This document shows, one piece after another, positions 27,993 to 36,136 of a stretch of 64,000 bases of DNA (the stretch's first letter is position 1; each line of letters begins with the position of its first letter). This DNA comes from Deltaproteobacteria bacterium. Lineage in GTDB: Bacteria > Myxococcota_A > UBA9042 > PHBI01. The notes under the pieces were generated by a model that worked only from the letters and a program-made list of their open reading frames with translations, made no database searches and had not been told where the DNA came from. The DNA lies in NCBI GenBank assembly GCA_020632715.1, contig JACKFA010000005.1:496001-560000 (forward strand), given 5' to 3'. Position numbers and translations under genes: made by a program.

Positions 27993-28011
27993 GGTGTGTC
28001 AAAACACACAG
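27993..28011 (+). promoter_or_regulatory. Palindromic upstream site, GGTGTG-N2-AAAA-N2-CACAG (copy 1)
   Basis: A 19-bp near-palindrome reading GGTGTG-TC-AAAA-CA-CACAG; its core GTGTGT-CAAA-ACACAC is perfect. It is centred at 28002, about 50 bases upstream of the -24 GG of the sigma54-like promoter at 28051. A second copy with identical layout and distance lies at 42170-42188. It probably binds an enhancer-type (NtrC-family) activator. TGTG-N8-CACA also fits CRP/FNR-type half-site geometry, so another regulator is possible. Confidence 0.6.
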
Positions 28012-28050
28012 CACCGGCGCGCAGGCCGGCCCGCTGTGCGGTCTCGCGCG

Positions 28051-28066
28051 TGGTACGGGCGATGCA
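28051..28066 (+). promoter_or_regulatory. Sigma54-like -24/-12 promoter of the CoA-binding gene
   Basis: TGGTACG-GGCG-ATGCA, 10 of 12 matches to TGGCACG-N4-TTGCW, with the essential GG and GC in the correct register. Predicted transcription start is near 28077, just before the strong GGAGGT ribosome-binding site (28079-28084) of the gene at 28090. Confidence 0.55.
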
Positions 28067-28089
28067 CCGAGGGTCCCCGGAGGTGCACC

Positions 28090-29028
28090 ATGGCCACCAC
28101 GTCGCTCAACACCGTCGAGTCCTTCCTTCACGGCAAGCGCCTGGCCCTCGTGGGCGCGAGCCACGACCCGCGCGACTTCAGCCGCGCGGTGATGCGCGAG
28201 CTGCTCGAGATCGGCTACGACGTCGTCCCGGTCAACCTGACGCCGGGGGTGATGGAGGGCCGGAAGGTGGTGAAGCACCTCTCGGAGATCGAGGAGCCCG
28301 TGGACTGGGCGCTCGTGATGGTGCCGCCCGACGCGGCCGAGCTGGTCGTGCGGCAGGCGGCGAAGGCGGGGATCCGGCGCGTGTGGCTCCACCGTGGCGC
28401 GGGCCAGGGGTCGGTCACGCCCGAGGCGGAGCGCGCGGGCGCGGAGCTCGGGCTCGAGCTGGTGTCGGGCGAGTGCCCGATGATGTTCGTGGGCGTGAAC
28501 AGCGCGCACAAGATGCACGCGACGATGCGGCGGCTCGGCGGGAGCTTCCCGCGGCGGCGGGGTCAGGAGATGCGGACGCCGACGCTCATCGATCGGCTGC
28601 TCGCCTTCGTGAGCGTGTTCATCGGCTTCTTCGCGGCGGTGACGGGCGCGATCATCATCGCGGACCCGTCCGGCGACGGCCTCGGCTGGACGCCGGCGCT
28701 GCTGCGGAACACGCCGTTCCACGACTTCCTCATCCCGGGCCTCGTCCTCTTCACGGTGAACGGCCTCGGCCAGCTGCTCGCCTTCGCGATGACCGCGAAG
28801 CGCGACCGCCGCGCGGCCGTCGTGACGATGGCGCTCGGCGCGTTCCTGATGGGCTGGATCGCGTTCCAGTGGCTCTGGCTCAGCGGCACGAGCTGGCTCC
28901 AGTTCGCGATGTTCGGCCTCGGCGCGCTCGAGGTGGCGCTGGGCGCGGCGCTCCACCACGCGCGCTGGCCGCGCCCGATGTTCACGATCCTGAACAACCT
29001 CCCGGCGCCGCACGGCCCGCGGAGTTAG
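28090..29028 (+). CDS. CoA-binding domain protein fused to a four-helix membrane domain
   Basis: Protein of 312 residues. Residues 1-145 form a CoA_binding_2-type Rossmann domain: LALVGASHDPRDFSRAV at the nucleotide loop, YDVVPVNLTPGVMEGRKV, then VDWALVMVPPDAAELVV and RRVWLHRGAGQGS. Free-standing homologues end about there. Here an arginine-rich linker (154-158) leads to four hydrophobic helices (about 168-191, 213-236, 243-265, 268-290), so the CoA-binding part is tethered to the inner membrane. Soluble relatives bind CoA or nucleotides with poorly known function. The ATG at 28090 has GGAGGT 5 bases upstream; earlier in-frame ATGs lack this and add low-complexity sequence. It sits between the copA and cus operons behind its own apparent sigma54 promoter and upstream palindrome. 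A redox or stress role is inference. Confidence 0.75.
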   Translation: MATTSLNTVESFLHGKRLALVGASHDPRDFSRAVMRELLEIGYDVVPVNLTPGVMEGRKVVKHLSEIEEPVDWALVMVPPDAAELVVRQAAKAGIRRVWLHRGAGQGSVTPEAERAGAELGLELVSGECPMMFVGVNSAHKMHATMRRLGGSFPRRRGQEMRTPTLIDRLLAFVSVFIGFFAAVTGAIIIADPSGDGLGWTPALLRNTPFHDFLIPGLVLFTVNGLGQLLAFAMTAKRDRRAAVVTMALGAFLMGWIAFQWLWLSGTSWLQFAMFGLGALEVALGAALHHARWPRPMFTILNNLPAPHGPRS

Positions 29029-29060
29029 TCGGGCTCTGAGGCAGGCGCTGAAACCGGGGG

Positions 29061-29134
29061 CTCGCGCAAAGGCGCGGAGGCGCAGAGGCGGACCTGGTGC
29101 AGGCACTCTTGGCGCCTCTGCGACTTCGCGCGAG
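29061..29134. repeat. Palindromic intergenic repeat (CGCAAAGGCGC type)
   Basis: Imperfect inverted repeat of about 74 bases. The left arm starts CTCGCGCAAAGGCGCGGAGG and continues with CGCAGAGGCG. The right arm is GGCGCCTCTGCGACTTCGCG followed by CGAG. It lies between the convergent CoA-binding gene and the cusA-like gene and can form a long hairpin. It may serve as a bidirectional terminator or be a dispersed REP-like element; similar elements occur in many soil and environmental genomes. Confidence 0.7.
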
Positions 29135-29188
29135 GCCCTTCATCCGCCGTGACCGACCGACCTGGCGCCACGATCGCGCCCGTCGCGC

Positions 29189-32100
29189 TCATGTCGACGC
29201 ACCGGTCGCGGCCATCGGCTCCGCCTCCCTGAACCGCGCCCGCAGCTGCACCGCCTTCGCCGTGTGGAAGAGCACCGGGTACACGAGCAGCTCCATCAGG
29301 AAGCTCGTGAAGAGCCCACCCAGCATCGGCACCGCGAGGCGCCGCATCGTGTCCGCCCCGGCCCCGTCCGCCCAGAGCAGCGGCACGAGCCCCACGAACG
29401 TCGTGAACACCGTCATCGTCTTCGGGCGGATCCGCTTCACCGCCCCGTCGTGGATCGCCGCCCGCAGGTCCGCCCGCGTCCGCATCCGCCCCTCGCGCTC
29501 GAACCGCTCGAAGCTCGTGTCGAGGTAGAGCAACATCACGAGCCCCGTCTCCGCGTCGAGCCCGGCGAGCGCGATGATCCCCACCCACACCGCGAGCGAC
29601 AGGTCGTAGTCCATCGCGTAGAGGAACCACACCGCCCCGACCAGGCTGAACGGCACCGCGAGCAGCACGATCCCGACCCGCAGCCAGCTCCGCGTCGCGA
29701 GCCACAAGAGGAGCACGATCGCCACCGCCGCGAGCGGCACCACCACCGCGAGCCGCCGATTCGCAGCCTCCATGTACTCGACCTGCCCCGACCACACGAG
29801 CGTGTAGCCCGCCGGCAACGGCACCGCGCCGCGCACCGCCTCCTTCGCGCGCGCGACGAACGTCCCGACATCGATCCCTGCGATGTCCACGTACACCCAG
29901 CTCGTGAGGCGCGCGTTCTCGCTCTTCACCATCGGCGCACCCGGCCGGAACGACAGCGCCGCCAGCTCCGCGAGCGGCACCTGCGCCCCCGACGGCGTCG
30001 TCACCAGCGTCTGCTCGAGCGCCGGGAGGTTGTCGCGCAGCTCGTGCGGGTAGCGCACGTTCACCGGGTAGCGCTCGCGCCCCTCCACCGTGAACGTCAC
30101 GTTCATCCCGCCCATCGCGCTCATCACGACGTCCTGAACGGCGCCGACGCTGAGCCCGTAGCGCGCGATGGCCGCGCGGTCGAGGCGCACGTCGAGGTAG
30201 CGCCCGCCGACGCTCTTCTCGGGGAACACGCTCACGACGTAGTCCACGAGGCCCTCGTCGGTCTTCACGACGTCCGCGATGCGCGCGCCGAGCGCCGCGA
30301 GCGTCGCGAGGTCCGGCCCCATCACCTTGATGCCGATCGGCGTCTTGATCCCCGTCGAGAGCATGTCGATGCGCGTCTTGATGGGCATCGTCCACGCGTT
30401 CGTGAGCCCGGGCAGCCGGACCGCGTCGTCGAGCCCCGGCACGTGCCCGACGCCCTCGAGCTCGTAGCCGTAGATGAGCTCGTCGAGCGTGATGGGGTCC
30501 CCCGTGTCCGCGCGCTTCCGCCACCGCGACTTGTCCCGCTCGAGCGTGATCGTCGTCTCGAGCATGCTCGGCGGCGCCGGATCGGTCGCCGTCTCCGCGC
30601 GCCCCGCCTTCCCGAGCACGTGCACGACCTCCGGGAACGACTTGATCAGGCGGTCGGTCTGCTGCAGGAGCTCCCGCGCCTTCGACATGCTGATGCCCGG
30701 GTCGGTCGTCGGCATGTAGAGGAGATCCCCCTCCTCGAGCGGCGGCATGAACTCCCCGCCGAGCCGCGAGAACGGGAAGATCGTGAGCAGCATCGCCGCG
30801 AGCGCCGCCACGAGCACCCCCGCGCGGTGCCGCATCACGAACGCGAACGCCGGGTCGTACGCGCGCTCGAGCGCCCGCGAGAGCGGGTTCCGCTCCTCCG
30901 GCAGGAGCCGCTGCGGCAGCAGCACGAGCCCCGCGAGCACCACCCAGCCGACCGCGAGCCCCACGCGCACGCCCATCGACCAGCCGAGCGGCGCGAGCAG
31001 CACCGCGAGCGCCGGCCCCAACGTCCCCGCCGCCAGCAACCCGAGCCGCGCGCGGCGCGACCAGCGCGCGGGCACCACGCGCTCGCGGATGAACCACACC
31101 ATCAGCACCGGGATCACCGTCACCGCGAGCAGCGCCGCCGCCCCCATCGAGAACGTCTTCGTGTAGGCGAGCGGCTTGAAGAGGCGCCCCGACTGCTCGC
31201 CCAGCGCGAACACCGGCAGGAAGCTCACCGTGATGATGAGCAGGCTGAAGAACAAGCTCGGGCCGACCTCGCGGGCCGCCTCGGCGATGACGACCGCGCG
31301 CGGGCGGGCCTCGGCGCCCCCCGCGACGCGCGCCGCCTCGAGCTCGAGGTGCTTGTGCGCGTTCTCGACCATGATGATGGAGCTGTCGACCATGACGCCG
31401 ATGGCGATGGCGACGCCGCCGAGGCTCATGATGTTCGCGTTGATGCCGCCGAGGCGCATGAGCACGAAGCTCAGCAGCACCCCCGAGGGGAGGACGAAGG
31501 CCGCGACGAGGGCGCTGCGCGCGTGCAGGAGGAAGAGGATGCAGACGAGCGCGACGACCAGCATCTCCTCCATGAGCGTGTGCGAGAGCGTCGTCGCCGC
31601 GCGCTCGATGAGGTCGCTCCGGTCGTAGCCGGCGGCGACGGCGACGCCCGGCGGGAGGCCGCGCTCGAGCTCGGCGAGGCGCGCCTTCACCCGCGCGATG
31701 GTGGCGCGCGCGTTCTCGCCGTAGCGCATGACGACCACGCCGCCGACCACCTCGCCGAGGCCGTCCCAGTCGGCGACGCCGCGGCGGATCTCGGGCCCGA
31801 CGCGCACGTCGGCGACGTCCTCGAGCGTGATGGGGACGCCGTCCTCGCTCGCGCCGAGCGCCGCCTGGCGCAGATCCGCGAGGACCTTGTCCGTGCGCGC
31901 GTTCTCGAGCCGCCGACCACCAGCGAGCGCGGCGCGCTCCTCGTCCTCGCTCAGCGAGCCGAGGTAGCCGATGCCGCGCACCATGTACTCGGTCTCGCTG
32001 ATCTCCACGACCCGCCCGCCGACGTCGCGGTTCGACTCCTGCACGGCCGCCTTCACGCGCGCGAGCGAGATCCCGTAGGCGCGCAGCTTCACCGGGTCGA

Positions 32101-32842
32101 CGACCACCTGGTACTGCTTCACGAAGCCGCCGAGCGAGGCCACCTCGCTCACGCCGTCGACGCTCGTGAGCTCGTAGCGCAGAAACCAGTCCTGGAGGCC
32201 GCGCAGGTCGGACAGGTCCTGGTCGGGCTCGGCGAGCGGGCCGCCGTCGAGAGGGCAGGCGTCGTAGGCGGGGCGCGGGAAGATCCGCGCGTGCACGAGC
32301 CGCTCGCGCGCGTCGTCGTCGGGCGCGTCGGCGGGGGCCGCGTAGAAGCGGCCCGTCTCCGGGTCGCGCCAGAGGCCGCCCGGGTGCGCCTCGCAATACG
32401 GCCCCGTGAGGAGCGCGTACTCGTAGACCCAGCCGACGCCCGTCGCGTCCGGCCCGAGCGCCGGCGATACCCCCGCCGGGAGCTTCTCCTTCACGACCGA
32501 GAGCTGCTCGAGCACGCGGCTCCGCGCCCAATAGGGGTCGGTGCCGTCCTCGAAGATGATGTATACGAAGCTCGTCCCGAACATGCTGTAGCCGCGCACG
32601 ACCTTCGCGGTCGGGACGGCCAGCATCGCGGTCGTGAGCGGGTAGGTGACCTGGTCCTCGACGATCTGCGGCGCCTGCCCCGCGTACTCCGTGCGGATGA
32701 CGACCTGCACGTCGGAGAGGTCGGGGATCGCGTCGATGGGCGTGTCGCCGATGGCCCACGCGCCGGCGCCGACGAGCACCCCGAGGAGCAGGAGCACGAT
32801 GAGGCGGTTTCGCACCGAGGCGTTGATGAGCCAGCGGATCAC
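29189..32842 (-). CDS. cusA: CusA-type heavy-metal RND efflux pump
   Basis: Inner-membrane proton-driven pump of a tripartite efflux system, 1,217 residues, HME-RND family. The N-terminal helix and IDAIPDLSDVQV, then SFVYIIFEDGTDPYWARSRV, are family hallmarks. The three periplasmic methionines that bind Cu(I)/Ag(I) in E. coli CusA are all present by alignment: M710 (LLYMPTTDPG), M760 (APPSMLETT) and M827 (RIDMLSTG). This supports Cu/Ag over zinc/cobalt. It is longer than the usual ~1,045 residues because of a roughly 60-residue insertion at 147-207 with two cysteines (C150, C196) and extra hydrophobic sequence at about 590-650. The ATG overlaps the adaptor stop (ATGA). Last gene of the minus-strand operon that starts at 37533. 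Confidence 0.93.
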   Translation of the reverse strand: MIRWLINASVRNRLIVLLLLGVLVGAGAWAIGDTPIDAIPDLSDVQVVIRTEYAGQAPQIVEDQVTYPLTTAMLAVPTAKVVRGYSMFGTSFVYIIFEDGTDPYWARSRVLEQLSVVKEKLPAGVSPALGPDATGVGWVYEYALLTGPYCEAHPGGLWRDPETGRFYAAPADAPDDDARERLVHARIFPRPAYDACPLDGGPLAEPDQDLSDLRGLQDWFLRYELTSVDGVSEVASLGGFVKQYQVVVDPVKLRAYGISLARVKAAVQESNRDVGGRVVEISETEYMVRGIGYLGSLSEDEERAALAGGRRLENARTDKVLADLRQAALGASEDGVPITLEDVADVRVGPEIRRGVADWDGLGEVVGGVVVMRYGENARATIARVKARLAELERGLPPGVAVAAGYDRSDLIERAATTLSHTLMEEMLVVALVCILFLLHARSALVAAFVLPSGVLLSFVLMRLGGINANIMSLGGVAIAIGVMVDSSIIMVENAHKHLELEAARVAGGAEARPRAVVIAEAAREVGPSLFFSLLIITVSFLPVFALGEQSGRLFKPLAYTKTFSMGAAALLAVTVIPVLMVWFIRERVVPARWSRRARLGLLAAGTLGPALAVLLAPLGWSMGVRVGLAVGWVVLAGLVLLPQRLLPEERNPLSRALERAYDPAFAFVMRHRAGVLVAALAAMLLTIFPFSRLGGEFMPPLEEGDLLYMPTTDPGISMSKARELLQQTDRLIKSFPEVVHVLGKAGRAETATDPAPPSMLETTITLERDKSRWRKRADTGDPITLDELIYGYELEGVGHVPGLDDAVRLPGLTNAWTMPIKTRIDMLSTGIKTPIGIKVMGPDLATLAALGARIADVVKTDEGLVDYVVSVFPEKSVGGRYLDVRLDRAAIARYGLSVGAVQDVVMSAMGGMNVTFTVEGRERYPVNVRYPHELRDNLPALEQTLVTTPSGAQVPLAELAALSFRPGAPMVKSENARLTSWVYVDIAGIDVGTFVARAKEAVRGAVPLPAGYTLVWSGQVEYMEAANRRLAVVVPLAAVAIVLLLWLATRSWLRVGIVLLAVPFSLVGAVWFLYAMDYDLSLAVWVGIIALAGLDAETGLVMLLYLDTSFERFEREGRMRTRADLRAAIHDGAVKRIRPKTMTVFTTFVGLVPLLWADGAGADTMRRLAVPMLGGLFTSFLMELLVYPVLFHTAKAVQLRARFREAEPMAATGAST

Positions 32843-34647
32843 GGGGCCTCCGCCGGGGCGCCCACCTTCGGGAGCGCCGCGCGCTGGTCGAAGCAGGTCA
32901 GCATCTGCGCCCCGAAGTACGGGTTCCGCACAGCGCCCGCCGGCTGGAGCCAGAGCGTCCCGCCCTGGTCCTCGCGGTACATCGGGCAGTGGAGCTCCTG
33001 GACCTCGACCGACACCGCCGCCGGCACGCCCGTCGCGCGCACGAAGCGCGAGAGCGCGACGGAGAGCTCGGCGAACACGAGGCGCGCGTCCGCGATGGGC
33101 GGCCCCTTCGCGAGCGCGAGCGCCTTCCCGCGGACCGTCGCGACCTCGTCGTGCGCGTGCCAGAAGTGGTCGCTGCCCGGGATCGGGGTCGCGAGCATGG
33201 TGTCGACGTCGCGCGCCACGCGCTCAGCGGCGGCGGCCACGCCGTCCGTGGTGTCGCCGGCGAGGGCGCCCTGGATGGTGAAGTAGGCGTCGAGGAGGTC
33301 GGCGAGCGCGGTGGCGGCGGCGTCCGGGAGGGGCGCGGCCGCGGCGGCGCCGCCCGTGTCGGCGACGGCGACGGTGGCCTCCTGGTCGGCCGCGAGGTCG
33401 CCGCGCATCATCTTCGCGAGCGCCTCGCGCATGCGCGCCTCGCTGTCGAGGAGGAACTGCCCGCTCACGACGACCTTCTCGCCGGGCTTCAGGCCGTCGA
33501 GGATCTCGACCACGCCGCCCTCCCCCTCGGGGCCGAGGCGCACGTCGCGCGGCTCGAAGCGCCCCTCGCCGAGCGAGACGAAGGCGACCTGGCGCTCGCC
33601 GGTGTCGATGACCGCCTCGCGCGGGACGACCACGCGGTCGCGCGCGAGGGTGGCGCGGATCTCGACGTTCGCGAACATGCCGGGCTTGAGGAGGCCGCCG
33701 GGGTTGTCGAACTCGACGCGCGCGCGCACCTCGCGCGTCTTCTCGTCGAGGGTCGGGTAGATGTAGATGACGCGGCCCTCGAACTCCTGGCCGGGGAAGT
33801 AGGGGAGCTTCATGACGGCGGCCTGCCCCTCGGCGACGTAGGGGAGCTGGTACTCGTAGAGGCTCACCATCACCCAGACCTTGCCCATGTCGGCGACGCG
33901 GTAGAGCTTCGTCCCCGGCTCGACGCGCATCCCGGCGTAGGCGCTCTTCTCGACGACCACGCCCGACCAGCGGCTCGCGATGGTCAGCGCCTTCTCGGGC
34001 GCCCCGCGCTCGGCGAGGGCCGCGATCTCGGCGTCGCTCACGTCGAAGAGCTCGAGCCGGTCCTTGGCGGCCGCGACGAGGTCGGGGGTGCCGCGGCGGA
34101 GCGCCGAGAGGTACTCCTCCTGCGCGCTGAAGAGCTCGGGGGAGTAGAGCTCGAAGAGCGGATCGCCGGCCTCGACCGGGGCGCCGAGGTAGTCGACGTC
34201 GACCTTCTCGAGCCAGCCGGCGACCTTCAGGTTCACGTCGCGGACGCGCGTCTCGTCGTAGTCGACGCTGCCGACGGCGCGGAGGGTGCGGGTCAGCGGC
34301 GCGCGCGTGACGGGGGCGACGCGGACGCCCATGTTCTGCGTGACGACCGGGTCGATGGCGATCTCGGCCGAGAACTTCGCCGGGTCGAGCTTCTCGAGCT
34401 TCATGTGGCAGATCGGGCAGTCGCCCGGGTGCGGGAGGACGACCCAGGGGTGCATGCCGCAGGTGTAGTAGGTGCCGGCGGGGCCGCGCTCGGCGGCGTC
34501 GTCGCCGGCGATGGCGCGCCACACGCCGCTCGCCGCGGAGGACAGCGCGTCGCCGAGGAGGAGCACGGCGAGGAGCGTGACCGCGACGGTCACGAGGACG
34601 AGGCGGAGGCGGCCGCGGCGCGGAGCGTCTGGGGGGGAGGCGGTCAC
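32839..34647 (-). CDS. cusB: CusB-type periplasmic adaptor with metal-binding and DUF3347 domains
   Basis: Membrane-fusion protein linking the RND pump to the outer-membrane channel, 602 residues. One N-terminal helix (13-33) is followed by a heavy-metal-binding domain, YTCGMHPWVVLPHPGDCPIC then HMKL (C63, M65, H66, C77, C80, M82). The barrel-sandwich and beta-barrel region includes VDVDYLGAPVEAGDPLFELYS, quoted here as GAPVEAGDPLFELYS, and VVVPREAVIDTG. The C-terminal ~140 residues are a DUF3347 domain (HCPMYRED, GAVRNPYFGAQMLTC), the same family as the separate gene at 37657. The likely start is GTG 34647, because it overlaps the upstream TGA (GTGA) and has GGAGA in front; the frame stays open further upstream. 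Four potential metal-binding zones in one adaptor is unusual. Confidence 0.9.
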   Translation of the reverse strand: MTASPPDAPRRGRLRLVLVTVAVTLLAVLLLGDALSSAASGVWRAIAGDDAAERGPAGTYYTCGMHPWVVLPHPGDCPICHMKLEKLDPAKFSAEIAIDPVVTQNMGVRVAPVTRAPLTRTLRAVGSVDYDETRVRDVNLKVAGWLEKVDVDYLGAPVEAGDPLFELYSPELFSAQEEYLSALRRGTPDLVAAAKDRLELFDVSDAEIAALAERGAPEKALTIASRWSGVVVEKSAYAGMRVEPGTKLYRVADMGKVWVMVSLYEYQLPYVAEGQAAVMKLPYFPGQEFEGRVIYIYPTLDEKTREVRARVEFDNPGGLLKPGMFANVEIRATLARDRVVVPREAVIDTGERQVAFVSLGEGRFEPRDVRLGPEGEGGVVEILDGLKPGEKVVVSGQFLLDSEARMREALAKMMRGDLAADQEATVAVADTGGAAAAAPLPDAAATALADLLDAYFTIQGALAGDTTDGVAAAAERVARDVDTMLATPIPGSDHFWHAHDEVATVRGKALALAKGPPIADARLVFAELSVALSRFVRATGVPAAVSVEVQELHCPMYREDQGGTLWLQPAGAVRNPYFGAQMLTCFDQRAALPKVGAPAEAP

Positions 34648-36136
34648 GGTGTCTCCTGGGGCTGCGCGGCGTCGGCGGGGCCGGTCCCGACGACGGCGTC
34701 GAGGAGCGCCGCGGCGACCCACGCGTCGCGGAGGGCGGCGCGCGCGTCGAGGGCGGCGCCGAGGTAGAGCTGCACGGCGCTGTCGAGGTCGAAGAAGGTG
34801 GCGGTGCCGGCGCGGTAGCCCTGCTCGGCGACCTCGACGCCCTGCTCCGCGCGCGCGAGCTGGTGCCCGGCGGCGCTCGCGTAGCGGCGGCGGGCGTCGT
34901 CGAGGGTGACCCAGGCGCCCTCGGCGCGCGCGGGGGCGCGGCGCTCGGCGTCGGCGAGGGCGTCGGCGGCGGCCTCGGCGCGGACCTGCATCTCGCGGAG
35001 GAAGGGGCCGCCGGTCGCGACCATGAGGTCCTTCGCCGGCATGCGCTCGCCCAGGCCGGGGACGGCGCTGCCGGCGCCGAGGTTCGGGAGCATCTCCCGC
35101 TCGGCGAGCTGGACGAGGAGGGTCGCGCGGGCGGCGGCGACGCGGGCCGCGGCGACTGCGGGGCCGTGGGCGAGCGCGGCGGCGGCGGCGGCGGCCTTCT
35201 CGGGGCGCGGCGGGAGGCCGTCGAGGTGGAGGGAGGTGCTGTCGAGGGCGTCGCTCGGGAGGGCGAGGGCCGCGGCGAGCGCGGCGCGGGCGGCGCCGCG
35301 GCGGGCGTAGGCGGTGGCGAGCCGCACGCGGAGGGCCTCCTCGCGGATCTCGGCCTGGATGAGGTTCGCGTGGCTCGCGCTGCCGGCGCGGTAACGGGCG
35401 CGGGCGGCGTCGAGGACGCGCTCGGCGAGGTCGTGGACGCGCGCGAGGATGCCGGCGGCGCGCTGCCAGTAGTAGACCTCCTGGAAGGCGGCCTCGAAGT
35501 CGGCGAGCGCGGCGAGGACGTCGCGCTCGAGGGTCACGCGCGCGGCGGTGACGTCGACGGCGACGAGCTCGCCCTGGATCGAGGCCACGCCGCCGAGGGG
35601 GAAGCGCTTCGCGAGGTCGGGCTTGACGATGGGGGTGCCGGCGCCGGTGTCGAGCCCGCGCGCGAAGGCGTCGTATTGGCGGACGAGGTCGTCGAGGGCG
35701 GCGACCTGGCCGTAGCGCTCGAAGGCGGCGCGGTAGCGCTGCGCGGCCTCCGAGACGGCGGGGCTCCGAGCGAGGAAGGCGAGGCGCGCGTCGCCGCGGT
35801 CGAGGGCGCCGGCGCCCGCGTCCCAGGCGGCGCGGAAGGGGGCGAGGGAGGCGGCGGGGGTGACGGCGACGCCGGCGGCGGCGAGGTCCTCGGCGGTGAC
35901 GGGGCCGCGGCGCACGGGCTCCGCGGCCTCGGGGGGCGCGTCCGGCGCGGCGGGGGGACGGCGACGGGCTCGGCGACCGGCGGCGCGGCGATCGCGGCGG
36001 TAGGGGCCCGCCGGGCGGCCGCCGCCTCGCCGAACGCGCCGTCCGGGTGGGCGTCGAGCTCGGCGCGGAGCGAGCTCGCGCAGGCGGGGGCGAGCGCCGC
36101 GAGGGCGGCGAGGGCGGCGGCGCGGAGGGCGCTCAT
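34644..36136 (-). CDS. Second TolC-like outer-membrane factor, frameshifted
   Basis: TolC-family-like protein, about 497 residues when corrected. The ATG at 36136 overlaps the stop of the preceding TolC gene (ATGA). It encodes a signal or lipoprotein-like leader (hydrophobic run ending APAC) and a proline/alanine linker ending VAEPVAVPP. The reading frame is then lost at a G6 run on the plus strand (35952-35957). Adding one base restores PPAAPDAPPEAAEPVRRG and a continuous OEP-like helical domain: QEVYYWQRAAGI, RYRAGSASHANLIQAE, EQGYRAGTATFFDLDSA. A homopolymer sequencing error is the simplest explanation. If real, the gene is broken while its neighbours are intact. Two tandem outer-membrane factors in one cus operon is unusual; this one is the more divergent. 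Confidence 0.75.
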
